Assembly: GCF_037975245.1 (NCBI RefSeq)
Contig: NC_092583.1
Span: 5,987,264 to 6,051,263, forward strand
Reading direction: 5' to 3'
Length of the DNA stretch: 64,000 nucleotides
From: Apostichopus japonicus
Taxonomy: Eukaryota > Echinodermata > Holothuroidea > Aspidochirotida > Stichopodidae
Shown here: piece after piece, positions 1 through 12,199 of the stretch
Position numbering within the stretch: the stretch's first letter is position 1
Layout of the letters: each line of letters begins with the position of its first letter
Position numbers and translations under genes: made by a program
Notes under the pieces: model-generated
Seen by the model: only the letters and a program-made list of their open reading frames with translations
What the model was told of the DNA's origin: nothing
Database searches by the model: none

Positions 1-59
1 GATCAATAGAATGTGTGGTACCGATCAATCGAATGTGCGTGCCGATCAATCGAATGTGC

Positions 60-410
60 GGTACCGATGAATCGAATGTGCGTTGCCGATCAATCGAATG
101 TACGAAACCGATTAATCGAATATGCGTTGCCGATCAATCGAATGTGCGGTCCCGATCAATCGAATGTGCGGTACCGATCAATCGAATGTGCGGAACCGAT
201 CAATAGAATATGCGGAACCGATAAATCGAATGTGCGGTGTATTTAAATAGAATATGTGGTACCGATCAATCGAATGTGCGGTACCGATGAATCGAATGTG
301 CGGAACCGATCAATCGAATGTGCGGTACCGATAAATAGAATGTGCAGTGTATTTAAATAGAATATGTGGTACCGATCAATCGAATGTGCGGTACCGATCA
401 ATCGAAAGTG
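60..410 (+). repeat. Segment duplicated 3069 bp downstream
   Basis: Monomer order here matches 3129-3480 at a constant offset of 3069 bp. Two marks fix this: TACGAAACCG at 101 and 3170, and ATTTAAATAG at 241 and 3310. Scattered single-base differences separate the copies, so this duplication looks older than those in regions B and F. Confidence 0.75.
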
Positions 411-679
411 CGGTATCGATCAATCGATTGTGCGGTACCGATAATTAGAATGTGCGGTCCCGATCAATCGAATGTGCGGTACCGATAAATCGGATGTGCG
501 TCGCCGATAAATCGAATGTGCGGTACCGACCAATCTAATGTGCGGTACCGATCAATCGAATGTGCGGTACCGATTAATGGAATGTGTCCGATTTCGATCA
601 ATCGAATGTGTGGTACCGATGAATCGAATGTGCGTTGCCGATCAATCGAATGTGCGTTGCCATGAAAAAGCTTATGTGC

Positions 680-1760
680 GGTACCGATAAATCGAATGTG
701 CGATACCGATCAATCGAATGTGCGGTACCGATAAATCGAATGTGCGTTGCCGATAAATAGAATGTGCGTTCCCGATCAATCGAATGTGCGGTACCGATAA
801 AACGAATGTGCGTTGCCGATCAATCGATTGTGCGGTACCGATAAATCGAATGTGCGGTCCCGATCAATCGAATGTGCGGTACCGATAAATCGAATGTGCG
901 TTGCCGATCAATCGAATGTGCGGTACCGATCAATCTAATGTGCGTTGCCGATCAATCGAATGTGCTTTGCCGGTAAATAGAATGTGCGTTACCGATCAAT
1001 CGAATGTGCGGTGCCAATAAATCGAATGTGCGGTTCATTTAAATGGAATATGCGGTGCCGATAGATCGAATGTGCGGTACCGATCAATAGATTGTGCGGT
1101 ATCGATCAATCGATTGTGCGGTACCGATAAATCAAATGTGAGGAACCGATAAATTGAATGTGCGGTACCGATAAATCGAATGTTCGTTGCCTATTAATAG
1201 ATTATGCTTTACCGATCAATCGAATGTGCGGTACCGATATATCGATTGTGCGGTGCCGTTAAATCGAATGTGCGGTACCGAGAAATCGAATGTGCGGTAT
1301 CGATCAATCGAATGTGCGGTACCGATAAATCGAATGTGCGTTGCCGATAAATAGAATGTGCGTTCCCGATCAATCGAATGTGCGGTACCGATAAAACGAA
1401 TGTGCGTTGCCGATCAATCGATTTTGCGGTACCGATAAATCGAATGTGCGGTCCCGATCAATCGAATGTGCGGTACCGATAAATCGAATGTGCGTTGCCG
1501 ATCAATCGAATGTGCGGTACCGATCAACCTAATGTGCGTACCGATCAATCGAATGTGCTTTGTCGGTAAATAGAATGTGCGTTGCCGATCAATCGAATGT
1601 GCGGTACCAATAAATCGAATGTGCGGTTCATTTAAATGGAATATGCGGTGCCGATCAATCGAATATGCGGTACCGATCAATAGATTGTGCCATATCGATC
1701 AATCGATTGTGCGGTACCGATAAATCGAATTTTCGTTGCCTATTAATAGATTATGCTTTA
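680..1760 (+). repeat. 594-bp tandem duplication (27 monomers)
   Basis: A block of 27 monomers is followed by a second, partly diverged copy. AACGAATGTG is at 801 and 1395 (offset 594), and CGGTTCATTT is at 1031 and 1624 (offset 593). The one-base slip comes from a 21-bp monomer in the second copy near 1537 (GCGTACCGATC). Confidence 0.75.
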
Positions 1761-1847
1761 CCGATCAATCGAATGTGCGGTACCGATAAATCGAATTTTC
1801 GTTGCCTATTAATAGATTATGCTTTACCGATCAATCGAATGTGCGGT
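1716..1847 (+). repeat. 66-bp (three-monomer) tandem duplication
   Basis: A trimer starting ACCGATAAATCGAATTTTCG and passing through CCTATTAATAGATTATGC occurs twice in a row at an offset of exactly 66 bp (1716 and 1782). It is the shortest clear multi-monomer duplication seen and shows duplication at the scale of a few monomers. Confidence 0.85.
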
Positions 1848-4688
1848 ACCGATAAATCGATTGTACGGTGCCGATTAATAGAATGTGTCCGATGCACATC
1901 AAACGAATGTGTGGTACCGATCAATCGAATGTGCGGTACCGATCAATCGAATGTGCGTTGCCGATAAATAGAATGTGCGGTACCGATCAATCGAATGTGC
2001 GGTACCGATCAATCGAATGTGCGGTACCGATCAATCGAATGTGCGTTCCCGATCAATCGAATGTGCGGTACCGATCAATCGAATGTCGGTGTATTTAAAT
2101 AGAATATGTGGTACCGATCAATCGAATGTGCGGTACCGATTAACAGAATGTGCGGTATTTGATCAATCGATTGTGCGGTACCGATCAATCGAATGTGCGG
2201 TATCGATCATTCGATTGTGCGGTACCGATAAATCGAATGTGCGGTCCCGATCAATCGAATGTGCGGTACCGATAAATCGGATGTGCGTCGCCGAAAAATC
2301 GAATGTGCGGTACCGATCAATCTAATGTGCGATACCGATCAATCGAATGTGCGGTACCGATAAATGGACTGTACGGTGCCTATTAATCGAATGTGTCCTA
2401 TGTCGATCAATAGAATGTGCGGTACCGATGAATCCAATTTGCGGTATCGATCAATCGAATGTGTTGTACCGATAAATCGAATGTGCGTTGCCTATGAATC
2501 GAATGTGCGGTACCGATCAATCGAATGTGCTGTACCGATCAATCGAATGTGCGGTTCTAATAAATCGAATGTGCGGTACCGAAAAATCGAATGTGCGGTA
2601 CCGATCAATCGAATGTGAGTTGCCGATAAATCGAATGTGCGGTACCGATCAATCGAATGTGCATTGCCGATAAATCGAATGTGCGGTACCGATCAATCGA
2701 ATGTGCGGTACCGATCAATCGAATGTGTGTTGCCGATCAATCGAATGTGCGAAACCGATCAATCGAATATGCGTTGCCGATCAATCGAATGTGCGGTACC
2801 GATCAATCGAATGTGCGGTACCGATTAATGGACTGTACGGTGCCTATTAATCGAATGTGTCCTATGTCGATCAATAGAATGTGCGGTACCGATTAATCGA
2901 ATGTGCGGTATCGGTCAATCGATTGTGCGGTTCCGATAAATCGAATGTGCGGTCCCTATTAATCGAATGTGCGGTACCGATAAATCGAATGTACGTTGCC
3001 GTTAAATCGAATGTACGGTACCGATCAATCTAATGTGCGTTGCCTATGAATCGAATGTGCGGTACCGAACAATCGACTGTACGGTGCCGATTAATGGAAT
3101 GTGTCCGATTTCGATCATCAGAATGTGTGGTACCGATGAATCGAATGTGCGTTGCCGATCAATCGAATGTACGAAACCGCTTAATCGAATATGCGTTGCC
3201 GATCAATCGAATGTGCGGTCCCGATCAATCGAATGTGCGGTACCGATCAATCGAATGTGCGGAACCGATCAATCGAATATGCGGAACCGATCAATCGAAT
3301 GTGCGGTGTATTTAAATAGAATATGTGGTACCGATCAATCGATTGTGCGGTACCGATCAATCGAATGTGCGTTCCCGATCAATCGAATGTGCGGTACCGA
3401 TAAATAGAATGTGCAGTGTATTTAAATAGAATATGTGGTACCGATCAATCGAATGTGCGGTACCGATCAATCGAATGTGCGTTGCCGATCAATCGAATGT
3501 GTGGTACCGATAAATCGAATGTGCGTTGCCTATGAATCGAATGTGCGGTACCGATCAATCGAATGTGCTGTACCGATCAATCGAATGTGCGGTGCCAATA
3601 AATCGAATGTGCGGTTCATTTAAATGGAATATGCGGTGCCGATAGATCGAATGTGCGGTACCGATAAATAGATTGTGCGGTATCGATCAATCGATTGTGC
3701 GTTACCGATAAATCAAATGTGCGGAACCGATCAATCGAATGTGCGGTACCGATAAATCGAATGTTCGTTGGCTATTAATAGATGATGCTTTACCGATCAA
3801 TTGAATGTGCGGTACCTATAAATCGAATGTGCGGTTCCGATCAATCGAATGTGTGGTTCCGATCAATCGAATGTGTGGTACCGATAAATCGAATGTGCGT
3901 TGCCGATAAATCGAATGTGCGGTACCGATCAATCTAATGTGCGGTATCGATCAATCGATTGTGCGTTACCGATAAATCGAATGTGTGTTCTCGATCAATC
4001 GAATGTGCGTGACCGATAAATCGAATGTGCTTTGCCGATAAATCGAATGTGCGGTACCGATCAATCGAATGTGCGTTGCCTATAAATCGGATGTGCGGTA
4101 CCGACCAATCTAATGTGCGGTACCGATCAATCTAATGTGCGTTCCCGATCAATCGAATGTGCGGTACCGATAAATCGAATGTGCGCTACCGTGAAATCGA
4201 ATGTGCGGTACCGATCAATCGAATGTGCGGTACCAATTAATCGATTGTGCTGTACCGATCAATCGATTGTGCAGTACCGATCAATCGAATGTGCGGTACC
4301 GTTAAATCGAATTTGCGTTGCCGATAAATCGATTATTCTTTACCGATCAATCGAATGTGCGATACCGATAACTTGATTGTGCGGTACCTATTAATCGAAT
4401 GTGTCCGATGTGAATCAATCGAATGTGCGTTGCCGATCAATCGAATGTGCGGTACCGATAAATCGAATGTGCGTTGCCTATAAATCGAATGTGCGGTACC
4501 GATCAATCGAATGTTGGGTACCGATAAATCGAATATGCGGTACCGATAAATCGAATGTGCGGTATCGATCAATCGATTGTGCGTTGTCGATAAAGCGAAT
4601 GTGCGTTACCAATTAATCGAATGTGCGTTTCCGATCAATCGAATGTGCGGTACCGATAAATCAAATGTGCGGTACACTTAAATAGAAT

Positions 4689-5760
4689 ATGCGGTACCGA
4701 TCAATCGAATGTGCGGTACCGATAAATCGATTGTGCGGTTTCGATCAATCGATTGTGCGGTGCCGATTAATAGAATGTGTCCCATGTCGATCAATCGAAT
4801 GTGCGTTGCCGATCAATCGAATGTGCGGTACCGATCAATCGAATGTTCGGTACCGATCAATAGAATTTGCGGAACCGATCAATCGAATATGCGGTACCGA
4901 TCAATCTAATTTGCGGTATCGATAAATCGAATGGGCGGTACTGATAAATCGAATGTGCGGTACCGATCAATCGAATGTGTAGTCCCGATCAATCGATTGT
5001 GCGGTACCGATAAATCGAATGTGCGTTCCCGATCAATCGAATGTGCGGTACCGATAAATCGAATGTGCGTTGTCGATAAATCGAATGTGCGGTACCGACC
5101 AATCTAATGTGCGGTACCGATCAATCTAATGTGCGTTCCCGATCAATCGAATTTGCGGTACCGATAAATCGAATGTGCGCTACCGTTAAATAGAATGTGC
5201 GTTGCCGATTAATAGATTATGCTTTACCGATCAATCGAATGTGCGGAACCAATAAATCGATTGTGCGGTGCCCATTAATCGAATGTGTCCGATGTCGATC
5301 AATCGAATGTGCGGTACCGATAAATCGATTGTGCGGTACATTTAAATAGAATTTGCGGTACCGATAAATCAAATGTGCGGTACCGATCAATCGAATGTGC
5401 GGAGTCGATCAATCGAATGAGCGGTACCTATCAATCGAATGTGCGGTACATTTAAATAGAATATGCGATACCGATAAATCAAATGTGCGGTACCGATCAA
5501 TCGATTGTGCTGTACCGATCAATCGATTGTGCGGTGCCGATTAGTCGAATGTGTCCGATGTCGATTAATCGAATGTGCGGTAACGATCAATCGAATGTGC
5601 GGTACCGATCACTCGAATGTGCGGTAACGATCAATCGAATGTGCGGTACCGATCAATCGAATGCGCGGTACCGATCAATCAAATGTGCGGTACATTTAAA
5701 TAGAATGTTCGGTACCGATCAATCGAATGTGCGGTACCGATCAATCGAATATGTGGTACT
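4689..5760 (+). repeat. Left flank segment homologous to 31.15-32.55 kb
   Basis: The order of rare variants matches region C. The stretch from 4689 pairs with 31148 (offset 26459). CGGAACCAATAAATCG at 5244 pairs with 31725 (offset 26481). GGAGTCGATC at 5401 pairs with 32301 (offset 26900). TAGAATGTTC at 5701 pairs with 32533 (offset 26832). Offsets drift because of indels of one or more monomers. The match lies on both sides of the region B expansion. Confidence 0.8.
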
Positions 5761-6065
5761 GATCAATCGAATGTGCGTTGCCGGTCAATCGAATGTGCGG
5801 TACCGATTAATGGACTGTACGGTGCCTATTAATCGAATGTGCAGTACAGATAAATCGAATGTGCGTTGCCCATTAATCGAATGTGTCCGATGTCGATAAA
5901 TCGAATGTGCGGTACCGATCAATCGAATGTGCAGTACCGATCAATCGAATGTGCGGTACCGATAAATCGCATATGCGGTACATTTATTTAGAATGTGAGG
6001 TACCGATAAATCAAATGAGCGGTACCGACCAATCGATTGTGCGGTACCGATAAATAGAATGTGCA

Positions 6066-6300
6066 TTGCCGATCATTCGAATGTTCGGTACCATTAAAAC
6101 GAATGTGCGGTACCAATCAATCGATTATGTGCAACCGATAAATGAAATGTGCGTTGCCGATAAATCGAATGTGCGTTACCGATCAATCGAATGTGCGGTA
6201 TCGATCAATCGAATGAGCGGTACCGATAAATCGATTTTGCGGTCCCGTTAGGTCGAATGTGCGTGGCCGATAAATCGATTATGCTTTACCGATCAATCGA
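6066..6300 (+). repeat. Single diverged relative of the region F unit
   Basis: The monomer series ATTAAAACGAATG, CCAATCAATCGATTATGTGC, CCGATAAATGAAATG, ending in CCCGTTAGGTCGAATG (near 6246) parallels the series in the region F unit (for example 52100-52260). In F the series is repeated many times. Here it occurs once with several base differences, so it is an unamplified relative, not a recent copy. Confidence 0.75.
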
Positions 6301-6377
6301 ATGTGCGATACCGATAAATCGTTCGATGCCTATTAATCGAATGTGTCCGATGAGTATCAATCGAATGTGCGTTGCCG

Positions 6378-6397
6378 ATCAAACGATTAATGGACTG
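6378..6397 (+). other. Aberrant monomer junction at the region A/B boundary
   Basis: The text GATCAAACGATTAATGG fuses the first half of one monomer (CCGATCAA) to the first half of another (CCGATTAATGG), removing the usual TCGAATGTGCG end between them. Directly after it the B-type block TGGACTGTACGGTGCC begins. This looks like a recombination or deletion breakpoint inside a monomer. Confidence 0.65.
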
Positions 6398-6619
6398 TAC
6401 GGTGCCTATTAATCGAATGTGTCCTATGTCGATGAATAGAATGTGCGGTACCGATTAATCGAATGTGCGGTATCGGTCAATCGATTGTGCGGTTCCGATA
6501 AATCGAATGTGCGGTCCCTATTAATAGAATGTGTGGTACCGATGAATCGAATGTGCGTTGCCGATCAATCGAATGTGCATTGCCGATAAATGGACTGTAC
6601 GGTGCCTATTAATCGAATG

Positions 6620-7727
6620 TGTCTGATGTCTATCAATCGAATGTGTGGTACCGATGAATCGAATGTGCGTTGCCGATCAATCGAATGTGCCGTAACGATG
6701 AATCGAATGTGCGTTGCCGATATATCGATTGTGCGGTGCCGTTAAATCGAATGTGCGGTGCCGATTAATTGAATGTGCTTTGCCGTGAAAAAGCTTATGT
6801 GCGGTACCGATAAATCGAATGTGCGGTATCGATCAATCGAATGTGCGGTACCGACCAATCGAATGTGCGTTGCCGATAAATAGAATGTGCGTTCCCGATC
6901 AATCGAATGTGCGGTACCGATAAATGGACTGTACGGTGCCTATTAATCGAATGTGTCCTATGTCGATCAATCTAATGTGCGGTACCGATGAATCCAATTT
7001 GCGGTATCGATCAATCGAATGTGTGGTACCGATAAATCGAATGTGCGTTGCCTATGAATCGAATGTGCGGTACCGATCAATCGATTGTGCGGTACCGATA
7101 AATCGAATGTGCGGTCCCGATCAATCGAATGTGCGGTACCGATAAATCGAATGTGCGTTGCCGATCAATCGAATGTGCGGTACCGATCAATCTAATGTGC
7201 GTTACCGATAAATCGAATGTGCGGTACCGATCAATCTAATGTGCGGTATCGATCAATCGATTGTGCGGTACCGATAAATCGAATGTGTGTTCTCGATCAA
7301 TCGAATGTGCGGTATCGATCAATCGATTGTGCGTTGTCGATAAAGCGAATGTGCGTTACCAATTAATCGAATGTGCGTTACCGATCAATCGAATGTGCGG
7401 TACCGATAAATCAAATGTGCGGTACATTTAAATAGAATATGCTGTACCGATCAATCGAATGTGCGGTACCGATAAATCGATTGTGCGGTTTCGATCAATC
7501 GATTGTGCGGTGCCGATTAATAGAATGTGTCCCATATCGATCAATCGAATGTGCGTTGCCGATCAATCGAATGTGCGGTACCGATCAATCGAATGTTCGG
7601 TACCGATCAATCTAATTTGTGGTACCGATCAATCGAATGTGCGGTACCGATAAATCGAATGTGCGGTACCGATCAATCGAATGTGCGGTACCGATCAATC
7701 GAATGTGAGTTGCCGATAAATCGAATG
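6620..7727 (+). repeat. Region B segment, copied at 9672-10779 (offset 3052)
   Basis: GTCTGATG at 6621 pairs with 9673, and the TGGACTG...TCCTATG block at 6924 pairs with 9976, both at 3052 bp. The copies stay in register through the TCCCATATCG dimer (7527 and 10579) and part company near 7727/10779, where a 332-bp duplication starts in the second copy. Confidence 0.85.
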
Positions 7728-8073
7728 TGCGGTACCAATCAATCGAATGTGCATTGCCGATAAATCGAATGTGCGGTACCGATCAATCGAATGTGCGGTA
7801 CCGATCAATCTAATGTGCGGTACCGATCAATCGAATGTGCGGTACCGATAAATGGACTGTACGGTGCCTATTAATCGAATGTGTCCTATGTCGATGAATA
7901 GAATGTGCGGTACCGATTAATCGAATGTGCGGTATCGATCAATCGAATGTGCGGTACCGATAAATCGAATGTGCGTTGCCGATAAATAGAATGTGCGGTC
8001 CCGATCAATCGAATGTGCGGTACCGATAAATCGAATGTGCGGTACCGATCAATCGAATGTGCGGTACCGATAA

Positions 8074-9440
8074 ATGGACTGTACGGTGCCTATTAATCGA
8101 ATGTGTCATATGTCGATCAATAGAATGTGCGGTACCGATGAATCCAATTTGCGGTTTCGATCAATCGAATGTGTGGTACCGATAAATCGAATGTGCGGTA
8201 CCGATCAATCGAATGTGCTGTACCGAACAATCGAATGTGTGGTTCCAATAAATCGAATGTGCGGTACCGATAAATCGAATGTGCGGTACCGATCAATCGA
8301 ATGTGCGGTACCGATCAATCGAATGTGAGTTGCCGATAAATCGAATGTGCGTTACCGATAAATCGAATGCGCGGTACCGATAAAACGAATGTGCGTTGCC
8401 GATCAATCGATTGTGCGGTACCGATAAATCGAATGTGCGGTCCCGATCAATCGAATGTGCGGTCCCGATCAATCGAATGTGCGTTGCCGATCAATCGAAT
8501 GTGCGGTACCGATCAATCTAATGTGCGTACCTATCAATCGAATGTGCTTTGCCGGTAAATAGAATGTGCGTTACCGATCAATCGAATGTGCGGTGCCAAT
8601 AAATCGAATGTGCGGTTCATTTAAATGGAATATGCGGTGCCGATAGACCGAATGTGCTGTACCGATCAATAGATTGTGCGGTATCGAGCAATCGATTGTG
8701 CGGTACCGATAAATCAAATGTGCGGAACCGATCAATCGAATGTGCGGTACCGATAAATCGAATGTTCGTTGCCTATTAATAGATCATGCTTTACCGATCA
8801 ATCGAATGTGCGGTACCGATAAATCGAATGTGCGGTTCCGATCAATCGAATGTGCGGTTCCGATCAATCGAATGTGTGGTACCGATAAATCGAATCTGCG
8901 GTACCGATCAATCGATTGTGCGGTTTCGATCAATCGATTGTGCGGTGCCGATTAATAGAATGTGTCCCATATCGATCAATCGATTGTGCGTTGCCGATCA
9001 ATCGAATGTGCGGTACCGATCAATCGAATGTTCGGTACCGATCAATCTAATTTGCGGTACCGATCAATCGAATGTGCTGTACCGATCAATCGAATGTGCG
9101 GTTCCAATAAATCGAATGTGCGGTACCGATAAATCGAATGTGCGGTACCGATCAATCGAATGTGCGGTACCGATCAATCGAATGTGAGTTGCCGATAAAT
9201 CGAATGTTTGGTACCGATCAATCGAATGTGCATTGCCGATAAATCGAATGTGCGGTACCGATCAATCGAATGTGCGGTACCGATCAATCGAATGTGCGTT
9301 GCCGATCAATCGAATGTGCGGTACCGATAAATCGAATATGCGTTACCGATCAATCGAATGTGCGGTACCGAGCAATCGAATGTGCGGTACCGATTAATGG
9401 ACTGTACGGTGCCTATTAATCGAATGTGTCCTATGTCGAT
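8074..9440 (+). repeat. Region B segment, copied at 12257-13623 (offset 4183)
   Basis: The series TCATATG block, TCCAATTTGCGG, TGCGCGGTACCGATAAAACG, TTTGCCGGTAAATAG, TTCATTTAAATGG and TCCCATATCG appears in the same order 4183 bp downstream. Examples are 8074/12257, 8367/12550, 8740/12923 and 8786/12969. Only a few base changes were noticed between the two. Confidence 0.87.
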
Positions 9441-9591
9441 CAATCGAATGTGCGGTACCGATTAATCGAATGTGCGGTATCGGTCAATCGATTGTGCGGT
9501 TCCGATAAATCGAATGTGCGGTCCCTATTAATCGAATGTGTGGTACCGATGAATCGAATGTGCGTTGCCGATCAATCGAATGTGCGTTGCC

Positions 9592-9615
9592 GTGAAAAAG
9601 CTTATGTGCAGTACC
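9592..9615 (+). repeat. 24-bp monomer variant with AAGCTT (example copy)
   Basis: A 24-bp monomer replaces the usual CGATCAATCGAATG core with CCGTGAAAAAGCTTATG. This is the most deviant recurrent monomer. Copies are seen near 660 (as CCATGAAAAAG), 6782, 9592, 9836, 11874, 13974, 16403, 16646, 18242, 20361, 22014, 22746, 23942, 26346, 28039, 28770, 29966, 42751, 44444 and 46421. A subtype with AAGCGT is at 23853 and 29877. None was seen beyond about 46.5 kb, so it marks the A/B lineage and the chimeric unit. Confidence 0.85.
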
Positions 9616-10451
9616 GATAAATCGAATGTGCGGTACCGATAAATCGACTGTAGGTGCCGATTAATCGAATGTGTCTGATGTCTATCAATCGAATGTGTGG
9701 TACCGATGAATCGAATGTGCGTTGCCGATCAATCGAATGTGCCGTAACGATGAATCGAATGTGCGTTGCCGATATATCGATTGTGCGGTGCCGTTAAATC
9801 GAATGTGCGGTGCCGATTAATTGAATGTGCTTTGCCGTGAAAAAGCTTATGTGCGGTACCGATAAATCGAATGTGCGGTATCGATCAATCGAATGTGCGG
9901 TACCGACCAATCGAATGTGCGTTGCCGATAAATAGAATGTGCGTTCCCGATCAATCGAATGTGCGGTACCGATAAATGGACTGTACGGTGCCTATTAATC
10001 GAATGTGTCCTATGTCGATCAATCTAATGTGCGGTACCGATGAATCCAATTTGCGGTATCGATCAATCGAATGTGTGGTACCGATAAATCGAATGTGCGT
10101 TGCCTATGAATCGAATGTGCGGTACCGATCAATCGATTGTGCGGTACCGATAAATCGAATGTGCGGTCCCGATCAATCGAATGTGCGGTACCGATAAATC
10201 GAATGTGCGTTGCCGATCAATCGAATGTGCGGTACCGATCAATCTAATGTGCGTTACCGATAAATCGAATGTGCGGTACCGATCATTCTAATGTGCGGTA
10301 TCGATCAATCGATTGTGCGGTACCGATAAATCGAATGTGTGTTCTCGATCAATCGAATGTGCGGTATCGATCAATCGATTGTGCGTTGTCGATAAAGCGA
10401 ATGTGCGTTACCAATTAATCGAATGTGCGTTACCGATCAATCGAATGTGCG

Positions 10452-11115
10452 GTACCGATAAATCAAATGTGCGGTACATTTAAATAGAATATGCTGTACC
10501 GATCAATCGAATGTGCGGTACCGATAAATCGATTGTGCGGTTTCGATCAATCGATTGTGCGGTGCCGATTAATAGAATGTGTCCCATATCGATCAATCGA
10601 ATGTGCGTTGCCGATCAATCGAATGTGCGGTACCGATCAATCGAATGTTCGGTACCGATCAATCTAATTTGCGGTACCGATCAATCGAATGTGCGGTACC
10701 GATAAATCGAATGTGCGGTACCGATCAATCGAATGTGCGGTACCGATCAATCGAATGTGAGTTGCCGATAAATCGAATGTGCGGTACCGATAAATCAAAT
10801 GTGCGGTACATTTAAATAGAATATGCTGTACCGATCAATCGAATGTGCGGTACCGATAAATCGATTGTGCGGTTTCGATCAATCGATTGTGCGGTGCCGA
10901 TTAATAGAATGTGTCCCATATCGATCAATCGAATGTGCGTTGCCGATCAATCGAATGTGCGGTACCGATCAATCGAATGTTCGGTACCGATCAATCTAAT
11001 TTGCGGTACCGATCAATCGAATGTGCGGTACCGATAAATCGAATGTGCGGTACCGATCAATCGAATGTGCGGTACCGATCAATCGAATGTGAGTTGCCGA
11101 TAAATCGAATGTGCG
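10452..11115 (+). repeat. 332-bp tandem duplication (15 monomers)
   Basis: ACCGATAAATCAAATG at 10454 recurs at 10786, and the whole block, including the ATTTAAAT monomer and the TCCCATATCG dimer, is repeated once at 332 bp. The length is 15 monomers plus the two extra bases of the dimer. No internal difference was noticed, so it looks recent. Confidence 0.88.
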
Positions 11116-12199
11116 GTACCGATCAATCGAATGTGCATTGCCGATAAATCGAATGTGCGGTACCGATCAATCGAATGTGCGGTACCGATCAATCTAATGT
11201 GCGGTACCGATCAATCGAATGTGCGGTACCGATAAATGGACTGTACGGTGCCTATTAATCGAATGTGTCCTATGTCGATGAATAGAATGTGCGGTACCGA
11301 TTAATCGAATGTGCGGTACCGATCAATCGAATGTGCATTGACGATAAATCGAATGTGCGGTACCGATCAATCGAATGTGCGGTACCGATCAATCTAATGT
11401 GCGGTACCGATCAATCGAATGTGCGGTACCGATAAATGGACTGTACGGTGCCTATTAATCGAATGTGTCCTATGTCGATGAATAGAATGTGCGGTACCGA
11501 TTAATAGAATGTGCGGTATCGATCAATCGATTGTGCGGTTCCGATAAATCGAATATGCGGTCCCTATGAATCGAATGTGCGGTACCGATAAATCAAATGT
11601 GCGTTGCCGATAAATCGAATGTGCGGTACCGATCAATCTAATGTGCGTTGCCTATGAATCGAATGTGCGGTACCGATAAATCGACTGTAGGTGCCGATTA
11701 ATCGAATGTGTCTGATGTCTATCAATCGAATGTGTGGTACCGATGAATCGAATGTGCGTTGCCGATCAATCGAATGTGCCGTAACGATGAATCGAATGTG
11801 CGTTGCCGATATATCGATTGTGCGGTGCCGTTAAATCGAATGTGCGGTGCCGATTAATTGAATGTGCTTTGCCGTGAAAAAGCTTATGTGCGGTACCGAT
11901 AAATCGAATGTGCGGTATCGATCAATCGAATGTGCGGTACCGATCAATCGAATGTGCGGTACCGATCAATCTAATGTGCGGTACCGATCAATCGAATGTG
12001 CGGTACCGATAAATGGACTGTACGGTGCCTATTAATCGAATGTGTCCTATGTCGATGAATAGAATGTGCGGTACCGATTAATCGAATGTGCGGTATCGAT
12101 CAATCGAATGTGCGGTACCGATAAATCGAATGTGCGTTGCCGATAAATAGAATGTGCGTTCCCGATCAATCGAATGTGCGGTACCGATAAATCGAATGT

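Larger units (their letters stand above)
1..6377 (+). repeat. Region A: heterogeneous satellite monomers
   Basis: This stretch holds a mix of nearly all monomer variants seen later, with no single dominant higher-order unit. It includes early copies of blocks that are amplified elsewhere. The TTTGCCGGTAAATAG ... TTCATTTAAATGG block (near 965, 1557 and 3580) recurs throughout region B. The TGGACTGTACGGTGCC ... TCCTATG block (near 2363 and 2829) also recurs in B. A stretch at 6066-6260 resembles the region F unit. Higher divergence and less order fit an older or less recently homogenised part of the array. No gene is visible. Confidence 0.8.

Noticed and set aside
240-260. ATTTAAAT monomers as TATA-like promoters
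   Set aside because: They are ordinary monomer variants repeated in step with the HORs, with no gene downstream.
9592-9615. GTGAAAAAGCTTATG monomer as an inserted mobile-element fragment or promoter
   Set aside because: It is only 24 bp, keeps the monomer's start and its TGTGCG end, and recurs in register with the HORs, so it is a diverged monomer rather than an insertion.
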